Positions 1 to 6,457 of a DNA stretch of 12,988 bases are shown here, in pieces. This stretch comes from CAYZJD01 sp964478455 (GTDB taxonomy: Bacteria > Acidobacteriota > Terriglobia > Bryobacterales > Bryobacteraceae), in the NCBI GenBank assembly GCA_964478455.1, contig CAYZJD010000100.1:1-12988 (forward strand), given 5' to 3'. The notes beneath the pieces are model-generated. The model was not told the DNA's origin and searched no databases. It worked only from the letters and a program-made list of their open reading frames with translations. The position numbers were made by a program, and so were the translations under genes. Position 1 is the first letter of the stretch. The number at the start of each line of letters is the position of its first letter.

Positions 1-1
1 G

Positions 2-1171
2 AAGGTGCACGGGAAGCCGCTGGTCTACTTGGATAACTCGGCGACGACGCAAAAGCCGCGGGCGGTGATCGACGCGATCGGGGATTACTACAGCCGGGAC
101 AACGCCAACATCCATCGGGGGGTGCACCTGCTCAGCGAGCGGGCGACCAAGGCGCACGAGGACTCGCGCGGCATTGTGCGGCGGTTTCTGTACGCGGCCG
201 AGGACCGCGAGATCGTGTTCGTGCGCGGGACCACCGAGGCGATCAACCTGGTGGCGCACAGCTACGGCCGGGGGCACGTTGGGGCAGGCGACGAGATTGT
301 TGTCACGCACATGGAACACCACTCGAACATCGTGCCGTGGCAGCTTCTGTGCGAGGAGAAGGGAGCGCGGCTGCGGGTTGCTCCGATCAACGATCGGGGC
401 GAGCTGATCTTCGAGGAGTTCGAGAAACTGCTGACGGAGAGGACGCGGATAGTGGCGGCGACGCACGTCTCGAACGCCTTGGGGACCATCAACCCGGTGA
501 AGCGGATCGTGGAGGCGGCGCATAAGCGGGGGATTCCGGTGCTGATCGACGGGGCGCAGGCGGTGGCGCATGTGAAGGTGAACGTCCAGGCGCTCGATTG
601 CGACTTTTATGCGTTCTCGGGACACAAGGTCTACGGGCCGACGGGCATCGGGGTGCTGTACGGGAAGGCGCGGCTGCTCGAGGCGATGCCGCCGTACCAG
701 GGTGGCGGGGACATGATCCGCTCGGTGAGCTTCGAGAAGACGACCTACAACGATTTGCCGCACAAGTTCGAGGCGGGCACGCCGGACATCGCCGGAGCGA
801 TCGGGCTGGGGGCGGCGCTGGAGTATCTGAGCGAGGCGGGCCTGGACCGGGCGGCGGCGCACGAGCATGAGCTGCTCGACTATGCCACGCAGGCGGTCGG
901 CGAAATTCCGGGCGTCAGGCTGATCGGGACGGCGCGCGAGAAAGCGTCGGTGCTGTCGTTCCTGATCGACGGGGTCCACCCGCACGATGCCGGGACGATC
1001 CTGGACCGGCAAGGGATCGCGGTTCGGGCGGGTCACGTGTGCGCGCAGCCGGTGATGGAGCGCTACGGGGTGGCGGCGATCACGAGGGCGTCGCTGGCGA
1101 TGTACAACACGCGAGAGGAAGTGGACGTGCTGGTGAAAGGCATCCTGAAGGTGAAGGAGATGCTGGGCTGA
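2..1171 (+). CDS. sufS: Cysteine desulfurase SufS (5'-truncated by window edge)
   Basis: PLP-dependent group II cysteine desulfurase that takes sulfur from L-cysteine as an enzyme persulfide for cytoplasmic Fe-S cluster assembly. The frame is open to the window edge. The first visible start (GTG at 5) gives 388 aa, but the family is about 405 aa and normally has some 15-20 residues before the KPLVYLDNSATTQKP block, so the true start is upstream. Counting from that GTG: the PLP-binding lysine is K208 (SGHKVYGPTG), the cofactor-contacting DGAQ is at 182-185, His104/105 are in the THMEHHSN block, and the persulfide cysteine is C346 in RAGHVCAQP. Family members usually read RAGHHC, so a valine replaces the second histidine here. 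His327 lies 19 residues before the catalytic Cys, where Bacillus subtilis SufS has His342, the zinc ligand swapped with SufU. The stop overlaps the sufU start by 1 nt. Identification is very secure. Confidence 0.97.
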   Translation, partial: KVHGKPLVYLDNSATTQKPRAVIDAIGDYYSRDNANIHRGVHLLSERATKAHEDSRGIVRRFLYAAEDREIVFVRGTTEAINLVAHSYGRGHVGAGDEIVVTHMEHHSNIVPWQLLCEEKGARLRVAPINDRGELIFEEFEKLLTERTRIVAATHVSNALGTINPVKRIVEAAHKRGIPVLIDGAQAVAHVKVNVQALDCDFYAFSGHKVYGPTGIGVLYGKARLLEAMPPYQGGGDMIRSVSFEKTTYNDLPHKFEAGTPDIAGAIGLGAALEYLSEAGLDRAAAHEHELLDYATQAVGEIPGVRLIGTAREKASVLSFLIDGVHPHDAGTILDRQGIAVRAGHVCAQPVMERYGVAAITRASLAMYNTREEVDVLVKGILKVKEMLG

Positions 1172-1626
1172 TGGCCGACGTAAGCGAGTTGTACCAGCAG
1201 TTGATTGTGGACCACAGCCGGCGGCCGCGGAACTACCGTGAGCTTCGGGATGCCGACTTGCAGGCTGAGGGCTACAACCCTCTGTGCGGCGATCGTGTGA
1301 CACTCTACGTGAAGATGGACGGCGATGTGATCCGGGAAGTGGCCTTCCAGGGGGCGGGCTGCGCGATCTCGACGGCGTCGGCCTCGCTGTTGACCGAAGC
1401 GCTGAAGGGGAAGACGAAACCGGAGGCTGAGGCGGTGTTCGAGGCGTTCCACAAGCTGGTGACGGGCTTGAGCGGGGATGGCGGGGCGGTGGCCTCACAA
1501 CTGGGGAAGCTGGCGGTGTTCAAGGGCGTGTGCGACTACCCGACGCGGGTGAAGTGCGCCACGCTGGTGTGGCACACGCTGCGGTCGGCCCTGAAGGGCG
1601 GACACGAGCGCGTCTCAACGGAGTAG
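1171..1626 (+). CDS. sufU: SufU, zinc-dependent sulfurtransferase partner of SufS
   Basis: 151-aa IscU-like fold protein of the SufU branch. In the known system it accepts the SufS persulfide sulfur by zinc-ligand swapping and passes it to the SufBCD scaffold; it is not itself a scaffold. Visible zinc ligands are Cys39 and Asp41 (NPLCGDR), Cys64 (GAGCAIS) and about Cys129 (RVKCATLVW), matching C41/D43/C66/C128 of Bacillus subtilis SufU. The 20-odd-residue insertion typical of SufU relative to IscU is present around residues 80-110 (FHKLVTGLSGDGG). The ATG at 1171 shares one base with the sufS stop, and AAGGAG at 1154-1159 is a plausible ribosome binding site. Pairing with a SufS that keeps the equivalent of His342 supports a SufS/SufU (Gram-positive-type) sulfur relay rather than SufE. 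Confidence 0.96.
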   Translation: MADVSELYQQLIVDHSRRPRNYRELRDADLQAEGYNPLCGDRVTLYVKMDGDVIREVAFQGAGCAISTASASLLTEALKGKTKPEAEAVFEAFHKLVTGLSGDGGAVASQLGKLAVFKGVCDYPTRVKCATLVWHTLRSALKGGHERVSTE

Positions 1627-1628
1627 CC

Positions 1629-1931
1629 ATGGTCAGCGAGCAACAGGTTGTCGCGGCATTGAAGACCTGCTACGACCCCGAGATCCCGATGAACATTTAC
1701 GACCTCGGGCTGATCTACGAAGTGAAGGTAAGGGAGGGGAACTCCGTCTACGTCAAGATGACGCTGACGGCGCCGAACTGCCCGGTGGCCGGGACGCTGC
1801 CGGAGCAGGTAAGGCAGAGGGTGGCGGCGATTCCGGGGGTTTCCGAGGTCGACGTCGAGCTGACGTTCGATCCGCCGTGGAACAAGGGGCGGATGTCGGA
1901 GTTGGTGAAGCTGGAACTCGGGTTGATGTAG
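1629..1931 (+). CDS. sufT: SufT-like MIP18/DUF59 Fe-S assembly protein
   Basis: 100-aa protein made of a single MIP18 (DUF59) domain. Family members associated with suf operons help mature Fe-S proteins; the exact step is not settled. Hallmarks are the N-terminal DPEIPMNIYDLGLIY block (about residues 17-31), the TAPNCPVAGTLP block with the conserved cysteine, and the C-terminal DPPWNKGRMSE motif followed by the LELGL tail. The ATG at 1629 lies 2 nt after the sufU stop, with CGGAG at 1619-1623 as ribosome binding site. An in-frame upstream extension would run through sufU in another frame and is not credible. The eukaryote-like paralog in phenylacetate degradation (PaaD) shares the domain, but the position directly after sufS-sufU makes the Fe-S role far more likely. 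Confidence 0.93.
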   Translation: MVSEQQVVAALKTCYDPEIPMNIYDLGLIYEVKVREGNSVYVKMTLTAPNCPVAGTLPEQVRQRVAAIPGVSEVDVELTFDPPWNKGRMSELVKLELGLM

Positions 1932-1936
1932 CGGCG

Positions 1937-2428
1937 ATGAAATTCACCTCCCACGAAGAATACGGGCTGCGGTGCCTGCTGCAAATCGGCCGGCATCCGG
2001 AAGGCCTGACCATCCCCGAGATCAGCCAGATGGAGGGGCTCTCGGAGCCTTACGCGGCGAAGCTGCTGCGCATCTTGCGGCACGCTGGGTATCTGAAGGC
2101 CGCCCGCGGGCAGGGGGGTGGTTACACCTTGGCGAAGGCGGCGCGGGAGATCCGGATCGGGGAGGTGCTCGATGAACTCGGCGGGCGGCTGTTCGAAACG
2201 GACTTCTGTCAACGGCACTCCGGGCAGGAGGAAGCCTGCACGCATGGTTCCGACTGTTCGATCCGGTGGTTGTGGCGGACGGTGCAGACAGCGGTGGACG
2301 GCGTGCTGGGGCGGCTGACGCTGCGGGACCTGCTCGACACGGAAGAGAATATCAAGCGCAATCTCAGCAGCTTAATCCACCTGGGCGAAGGTGCTCCTGG
2401 AAATTCGGCGGTTTCGCTGCTCGATTGA
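1937..2428 (+). CDS. Rrf2-family transcriptional regulator, probable Fe-S sensor of the suf operon
   Basis: 163-aa Rrf2/IscR-family protein. The N-terminal winged helix-turn-helix (about 1-80) has the family-typical MKFTSHEEYGLRCLL start, a recognition-helix region GLSEPYAAKLLRILRHAGYL (34-53) and the wing RGQGGGYTLAK (57-67). Three cysteines follow the dimerisation helix: C91, C101 and C107. IscR has C92/C98/C104 and RirA C91/C99/C105, so the last interval (five residues) is conserved and the first is longer here. This supports binding of a [2Fe-2S] or [4Fe-4S] cluster, so DNA binding would report iron or cluster status. Start choice: ATG at 1937 gives the canonical N-terminus, 5 nt after the sufT stop, without a good Shine-Dalgarno, which suggests translational coupling. 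The role in controlling suf is inferred from position. Confidence 0.93.
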   Translation: MKFTSHEEYGLRCLLQIGRHPEGLTIPEISQMEGLSEPYAAKLLRILRHAGYLKAARGQGGGYTLAKAAREIRIGEVLDELGGRLFETDFCQRHSGQEEACTHGSDCSIRWLWRTVQTAVDGVLGRLTLRDLLDTEENIKRNLSSLIHLGEGAPGNSAVSLLD

Positions 2429-2607
2429 ACGGTGGAACCGGGGACGAGCGGGCCGCAGTCGTATGCCGCCAACCGGGCCGATTGCGGGGTGCGGGCGCGT
2501 TGCGCCAGGTGGCTAAGGCCGCTCCCGTGGTATGCTTGGAGCCATCCAGGAGGGGCAAGACTGGGACTCCTGGTTCAATCCACTTCAACTTAAGGAGACT
2601 GATTCCG
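2429..2607 (+). promoter_or_regulatory. Leader region of the 2608 gene with possible promoter and SD-competing hairpin
   Basis: A 179-nt intergenic stretch. TATGCT at 2531-2536 is a possible -10 box, but no good -35 lies 16-18 nt upstream. Downstream, CCAGGAG (2546-2552) and CTCCTGG (2567-2573) form a perfect 7-bp inverted repeat with a 14-nt loop. The ribosome binding site AAGGAG (2592-2597) is also complementary to the CTCCT of the second arm, so two exclusive pairings can be drawn, one exposing and one hiding the ribosome binding site. The promoter and the switch are inference; the repeats are seen. Confidence 0.3.
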
Positions 2608-2997
2608 ATGCTGGGAGAATTGATCGGGGAAACTCGCGGGAAGCGAATTGTCAGGCGAGTCCTGCCGGATGGCAAGGTGGAGGTAAGCTTTGAGGAAGCT
2701 GGGACGTTCTTGGGGGCGGCAGCAACCGGGTTCGGGACGTACTGGGCGGAGGTGAGGCCCGACGGGACTCTGTTCGGCGAAGGGCAAGGCGTCGTCATGA
2801 CGAAAGACGGCGCCATGGCGAGCTGGAAAGGAATGGGGGTAGGGAAGTTCGTCGGGGGCGGCGTGAGTTATCGAGGGACGTTAAGCTACTACAGCGCGTC
2901 GCCGGCGCTTTCCCGCCTCAACAGCGTTGCGACTGTCTTTGAGTACGACGTAGATGAAGCGGGCAACAGCCACACGAAGGCCTGGGAATGGAAGTAG
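2608..2997 (+). CDS. Conserved hypothetical small protein, probably beta-rich
   Basis: 129-aa protein without a signal peptide or membrane segment. The start is ATG 2608, with AAGGAG ten bases upstream at 2592-2597; the frame is open further upstream but that stretch overlaps the rrf2 gene and has no ribosome binding site. The sequence alternates short hydrophobic strands with glycine-rich turns (VLPDGKVEVSFEE, GTFLGAAATGFGTYWAEVRPDG, GEGQGVVMTKDGAMASW, GVSYRGTLSYYSAS, VATVFEYDVDEAGN), consistent with a small beta-barrel or sandwich, and ends in KAWEWK. I have the impression that similar proteins occur in diverse bacteria and archaea, but I cannot name a characterised family. It stands alone between the suf operon and the next gene, with its own leader. 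Function unknown. Confidence 0.85.
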   Translation: MLGELIGETRGKRIVRRVLPDGKVEVSFEEAGTFLGAAATGFGTYWAEVRPDGTLFGEGQGVVMTKDGAMASWKGMGVGKFVGGGVSYRGTLSYYSASPALSRLNSVATVFEYDVDEAGNSHTKAWEWK

Positions 2998-3095
2998 TGC
3001 CGGAGGGGTCGGCGTCGTGGTGATTCCAGACTGCTGAACGCCGATACCGGCCGAGAGCTTTTCCGCGGCCAGACCACTACTCCTGTGGAGATTCC

Positions 3096-3899
3096 ATGTC
3101 GAGAGGAGGGTGGCTGGCCGCGGCCATTCTGTGCGCCAGCGCGTTGCGGGCCGAGGAGCAATGCGTTCTCGGCGCACCCTGCTACACCCAAGCCGGCATC
3201 GTCAACGCCGCGAGCTACGAGCCCGGGGCCATCGGTCCCAATACAATCGTCTCGATTTTCGGTACGAATCTATCTTTCGTGACGGCGGCGGTTTCTCCCG
3301 AAGATTTGGCCAGCGGCAAGATGCCGGTCGAGCTTTCACGCACCGGCGTCCGGGTGCTGGCAGACGGCCTACACTGCTACATCTATTACGTCTCGCCGCC
3401 TCAGGTGAACCTGCTGATCCCCTCCAACCTCACTCCGACAAACGTGAAGCTGCAACTCGTGCGGGACGGCACCGCAGGTCCTCCCATCAAGTTAATGCTG
3501 AGAGACGCCGCTCCGGGTCTGTTTCTCCTCGACGCGACGACGGCGATCGCCACGCGGGCCGACTTCACGCTGATCACCCGCGACACGCCGGCGCGGCCGG
3601 GCGAGATTGTCATCTTGTGGGCTACTGGTCTCGGAGCGACGGTTCCTCCCATGGAGGCGGGGCAGATTCCCGCCGAAGCGGTCTGGATCGCCCGGCGTTC
3701 GGACTTCCGGGTCGAGCTGGCCGGTGAGGCCGTGCCTCGGGAGAACCTCCTCTATGCCGGTGTGGCGCCGGGCTTCGCCGGTCTGTACCAGATCAACCTG
3801 CGGCTGCCAAAGAGCCTGCGTGCCGATCCGGAGATCCGCATCGCGGTGGGCGAGGCGATCAGCCCGGCAGGCTTCCATCTGCCAGTGCGCGCCGAGTAG
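3096..3899 (+). CDS. Secreted protein with stand-alone TIGR03437 (Solibacter-type) domain
   Basis: 267-aa exported protein. ATG 3096 has GGAG at 3087-3090, five bases upstream. Residues 1-19 form a Sec signal peptide (hydrophobic LAAAILCASAL, likely cleavage after LRA19). The mature protein begins with a short Cys-containing stretch (C23, C29) and then matches the domain catalogued as TIGR03437 over nearly its whole length: GIVNAASYEPGAIGPNTIVSIFGTNLS (34-60), CYIYYVSPPQVNLLIP (94-109), APGLF (139-143), RPGEIVILWATGLGAT (167-182), and GVAPGFAGLYQINLRLP (222-238). In Solibacter-type genomes this domain is usually the C-terminal end of large beta-propeller or Ig-like extracellular proteins; here it is alone. 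Biochemical function is unknown; a cell-surface or adhesion role is a guess. The best taxonomic marker in the window. Confidence 0.93.
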   Translation: MSRGGWLAAAILCASALRAEEQCVLGAPCYTQAGIVNAASYEPGAIGPNTIVSIFGTNLSFVTAAVSPEDLASGKMPVELSRTGVRVLADGLHCYIYYVSPPQVNLLIPSNLTPTNVKLQLVRDGTAGPPIKLMLRDAAPGLFLLDATTAIATRADFTLITRDTPARPGEIVILWATGLGATVPPMEAGQIPAEAVWIARRSDFRVELAGEAVPRENLLYAGVAPGFAGLYQINLRLPKSLRADPEIRIAVGEAISPAGFHLPVRAE

Positions 3900-3951
3900 C
3901 CATTGCGGCGGTAACTCCGCCGGAATCCGGTGCGTTTAACTCTGTGTAGGC

Positions 3952-3970
3952 TACAATTAAGCCAAGGAGG
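3952..3970 (+). promoter_or_regulatory. Candidate -10 box and strong RBS of the 3977 gene
   Basis: TACAAT at 3952-3957 resembles a sigma-70 -10 hexamer. No convincing -35 is placed 16-18 nt upstream (TTTAAC at 3935-3940 is only 11 nt away). AAGGAGG at 3964-3970 is a near-perfect ribosome binding site six bases before ATG 3977. It excludes the in-frame GTG at 3971, which would leave no spacing. If the -10 is real the leader would be only about 13 nt. Confidence 0.4.
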
Positions 3971-3976
3971 GTGCCT

Positions 3977-4792
3977 ATGTTTCGCCGGAGTCTAATAGCG
4001 GCGCTGTGGTGCGCGTGTCTTGCGGCCGCCCAGAGCGAAGGAGGCGGGCAGGCACAGCAGAGCTGGCGCGAGGCGGAGCCGCCGAAGGCCGGTGAGTTCG
4101 TTGTTGAGCCGGGAACGCGGATTCCGCTCAGTCTGATCAACAGCGTCAGCACGAAGCACTCGGCCGAGGGCGACCGCGTGTACCTCGAGTCGGTCTTCCC
4201 GATTCTGGTCAACGGCCGCGTGGTGATTCCTCCCGGCAGCTACGTGGCCGGCACCATCACCACGGTAAAGCGGCCCGGGCGCGTGAAAGGCCGCGGCGAG
4301 CTGTACCTGCGCTTCGATTCGATGACCTTGCCGAACGGCGTCACCCGCGACTTTCGAGCGAGGGTCGGGAGCCTGGACGGGCGGTCAAGCGAGGAACTGG
4401 ACCGCGGGGAAGGGAAGATCCGCAGCGAGGGGAACAAGGGCGGCGATGCGCGCACCATTGGCGAGACAACAGCGGCGGGCGCCTCGGTCGGCGTGATCGC
4501 CGGCAGTGCCGCTGGGCGCGCGGGTATGGGCGCCGGCGTGGGCGCGGCGGCAGGCGCGGCCGCCGGCATGCTCGGGGTCTTGCTTTCACGCGGCCCGGAT
4601 GCCGTGCTGGCCCGGGGCACGACGATCGAGATGGTGCTCGACCGGCCGCTCCGCTTCACTGAGGAAGAGGTGAACTTCAGCGGCAACCTGATGCCGCGGC
4701 CCTCCTCTACTTCGGAGGGGGCTGGGCCGGTTCCGGCCAAGAAGAGCAGCGTGCCCATGCCCGGCCGCATCCCCGGTCGCTGGCCGGACTGA
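3977..4792 (+). CDS. Secreted protein with VirB10/TrbI-like segment and glycine zipper
   Basis: 271-aa exported protein, ATG 3977 chosen on its AAGGAGG site. Residues 1-18 are a signal peptide (MFRRSLIAALWCACLAAA, cleavage before QS). Residues 43-115 carry a pattern reminiscent of the VirB10/TrbI beta-barrel domain: a GTRIPLSL strand, an S-TKHSAEGDRVYLESVFP strand pair, then VIPPGSYVAGTI. In VirB10 proteins the equivalent block reads as GT-IPA-L and L-IP-GS-L-G. Residues 167-203 are a Gly/Ala-rich glycine-zipper (GASVGVIAGSAAG...GMLGVLLSRG), able to pack as a helical hairpin in a membrane. A final strand set (GTTIEMVLDRPL, 214-225) and a Pro/Ser-rich tail follow. No conjugation genes are nearby, so this is not evidence for a type IV secretion system. 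Envelope location is likely; the exact role is unknown. Confidence 0.85.
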   Translation: MFRRSLIAALWCACLAAAQSEGGGQAQQSWREAEPPKAGEFVVEPGTRIPLSLINSVSTKHSAEGDRVYLESVFPILVNGRVVIPPGSYVAGTITTVKRPGRVKGRGELYLRFDSMTLPNGVTRDFRARVGSLDGRSSEELDRGEGKIRSEGNKGGDARTIGETTAAGASVGVIAGSAAGRAGMGAGVGAAAGAAAGMLGVLLSRGPDAVLARGTTIEMVLDRPLRFTEEEVNFSGNLMPRPSSTSEGAGPVPAKKSSVPMPGRIPGRWPD

Positions 4793-4807
4793 AGCCGCTC
4801 AGCGGCT
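4793..4807. terminator. Short palindrome at the convergent gene junction, weak terminator candidate
   Basis: AGCCGC-TCA-GCGGCT is a perfect 6-bp inverted repeat with a 3-nt loop lying exactly between the + strand stop (4790-4792) and the - strand stop (4799-4801, in the loop). Its placement suits a shared bidirectional terminator, but there is no T-tract on either side, so intrinsic termination is doubtful. Confidence 0.25.
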
Positions 4808-6436
4808 CTCCGCGGGCACAGCGCGCACTTGTACGGTTTCGCGACCGTTTTCACCGAGTGAGATCGACCTGGCGTAACTCTCGGAGCGGCGGATGACTTC
4901 CGGATCCTGCTCCACTTCCTCCTCGATCTCTTCCCACGCCAGGAGGCTGTAATCGCCCGGGGCGATGCCGCCGACGTGAAATCTGCCGGCGTGGTCTGCG
5001 GTGGCGCGCCGATAAAGGTCNNNNNNNNNNGGCCTTCGACTCTTCGGGTGCAGGGTGACGATCGCCCCGGCGAGCGGGTCGCCGTTCGCGTCAGTGACGC
5101 TGCCCTCGAGTCGGGCGCCCGCCAAACTCAGCACGATCTCGAGCCGGCCGCCTCCACCGGCGCCGAGGTCCACTACAGAGCCGGCAGCCGCTTGCGGTCC
5201 GTAGCGCACGGACTTGAGGAAGGCGCCCTCGGGCGCGCCGTTCACCTTTACGAGGAAGCGGCCAGGCTGCACCTCCTCCAGGAGGAAGAAGCCGTCAGGA
5301 TTCACCGGCGTCTGCGACCAGCCCCACAGGAAAGTGTCCTCCGGCTCGAGGAGAACAGTGACGCCTTCGAGCTTCTCAGGTGGGCTTTTGTCGAACCGGA
5401 GCCGCCCGGGAACGGGAACGAGCGAACGGAGCACCACTGCCAGCCCGTCGATGTCGCGGTCAAGGACGTCCACGAGCATCACCGCGTTCTGCTTCTGGGG
5501 GTCGCCGTGCGGGGTCTGAGCATTCAGTACGTAGGCGCCCGGCGGAACGCCCCGGATCTCGAATGAGCCGCCGGGAGGCCGTGCGATGACGGTCAGCCCC
5601 CGGGTAAACGACAGCGAGGTCGGATCAGCGACGGCCAACATCACGGACGCCTTGGGCGCCGGCTCTCCGGTCTCTCTGATCACCGTGCCACGGATATGGA
5701 AGAGGCGCGTTTTGCCGAGGCGGATGTCGATTCCACGCACGTCGTCACCGGGCCGCAGCTCGATGGGAGCCGCTCCCGCAGGATCGAGCGAGTTGGGATA
5801 GTAAGCCGGCGCACAGCCCTCCGTGGCTTCTGCTTCTGTCGATTGCGCAGTTGCCGCCGCGAAGGGACAGCCTGCCTTGAGGAAGTATCTTCCGGGACTG
5901 ATGGAGCTGAGGACATACTCGCCCGTGCCGCCCACCTGCGCTTCGGTCTTCTGTGTAAGCTGCCGGCGACCTCGCGCGTACACCTGCTTCAGCAGAAAGA
6001 CGGCTCCTCCGCCGGCGGGCTCGCCTTCGTCGTCGAGGACCGTGCCGCGAACCGTCGCCTGCGGGATGAGCTTGAACACCAGGCCGGAGACCGGCTCGCC
6101 GGATTTGCACTCGACGAGCGTGCCCGGGAGGCGAGCGCTTCGCGCGCCATATTCCTGTCCCTCGTATCCGGACCGCTCGCCGAGCAGCGTGTAGCCTCCT
6201 GGCGGGACATCCTGGAATTGGAAGTTGCCGCCGGAGTCCGTCTCGGCGGTTCGGGAGTCGTCGCGGTTCTTTGCTGTTCGTACCGTCACGGTTGCCCTGC
6301 GCACCGGCGCGCCGGTGACGGAATTGACCACCTGGCCTTCGATGATGCACGCCGGCTGGCTCCCCGGCTGCGGTGTTTGCGCGAGGGCGGCGGCAATGGC
6401 GGCGGCGAGAAAGGTTGGCGCTGTTATGTTCCTCAT
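4799..6436 (-). CDS. Secreted multi-module carboxypeptidase-regulatory-like protein (paralog B, contains N gap)
   Basis: 545 aa as translated, including four unknown residues from the N run at 5021-5030. Signal peptide MRNITAPTFLAAAIAAALA, cleavage before QTP. Five repeats of a prealbumin-like beta-sandwich related to carboxypeptidase regulatory (CarboxypepD_reg) domains can be seen at about 31-95, 126-190, 247-307, 343-405 and 441-502. Each has a G-V--TGEP/GDP turn and closes with a PPGGYTL, SPGRYFLKA, PPGAYVL, QPGRFLVKV or APGDYSLLA strand. In Acidobacteria such modules form extracellular or TonB-receptor-associated proteins; binding of glycans or structural roles are inferred. It aligns along its full length with the gene immediately upstream (6458-8113), so this is a tandem duplication. 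ATG 6436 follows the upstream stop by 21 nt without a clear ribosome binding site. Last gene of the minus-strand operon. Confidence 0.88.
   Translation of the reverse strand: MRNITAPTFLAAAIAAALAQTPQPGSQPACIIEGQVVNSVTGAPVRRATVTVRTAKNRDDSRTAETDSGGNFQFQDVPPGGYTLLGERSGYEGQEYGARSARLPGTLVECKSGEPVSGLVFKLIPQATVRGTVLDDEGEPAGGGAVFLLKQVYARGRRQLTQKTEAQVGGTGEYVLSSISPGRYFLKAGCPFAAATAQSTEAEATEGCAPAYYPNSLDPAGAAPIELRPGDDVRGIDIRLGKTRLFHIRGTVIRETGEPAPKASVMLAVADPTSLSFTRGLTVIARPPGGSFEIRGVPPGAYVLNAQTPHGDPQKQNAVMLVDVLDRDIDGLAVVLRSLVPVPGRLRFDKSPPEKLEGVTVLLEPEDTFLWGWSQTPVNPDGFFLLEEVQPGRFLVKVNGAPEGAFLKSVRYGPQAAAGSVVDLGAGGGGRLEIVLSLAGARLEGSVTDANGDPLAGAIVTLHPKSRRXXXXDLYRRATADHAGRFHVGGIAPGDYSLLAWEEIEEEVEQDPEVIRRSESYARSISLGENGRETVQVRAVPAESR
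5021..5030. other. Assembly gap (10 N)
   Basis: Ten consecutive unknown bases inside the fifth module of the secreted protein gene. The reading frame is open and homologous to the paralog on both sides (HPKSRR before, DLYRRATAD after). The matching part of the paralog is about three residues shorter than this gene with four unknowns counted, so the N run is probably a fixed-length placeholder. Confidence 0.95.
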
Positions 6437-6457
6437 GGTAACAGTGACAGTGGTCGT

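Noticed and set aside
2266..2607. Upstream in-frame extension of the 2608 gene
   Set aside because: It overlaps the regulator gene out of frame and is Arg/Ala-rich; ATG 2608 has a Shine-Dalgarno at 2592-2597.
3010..3043. CGGCGT/ACGCCG inverted repeat after the 2608 gene as a terminator
   Set aside because: The 22-nt loop and lack of a T-tract make it a weak candidate, expected by chance in such GC-rich DNA.
4120..4260. Type IV secretion or conjugation locus based on the VirB10-like segment
   Set aside because: No other vir/trb gene, relaxase or transfer origin is present; only a partial fold resemblance in one gene.
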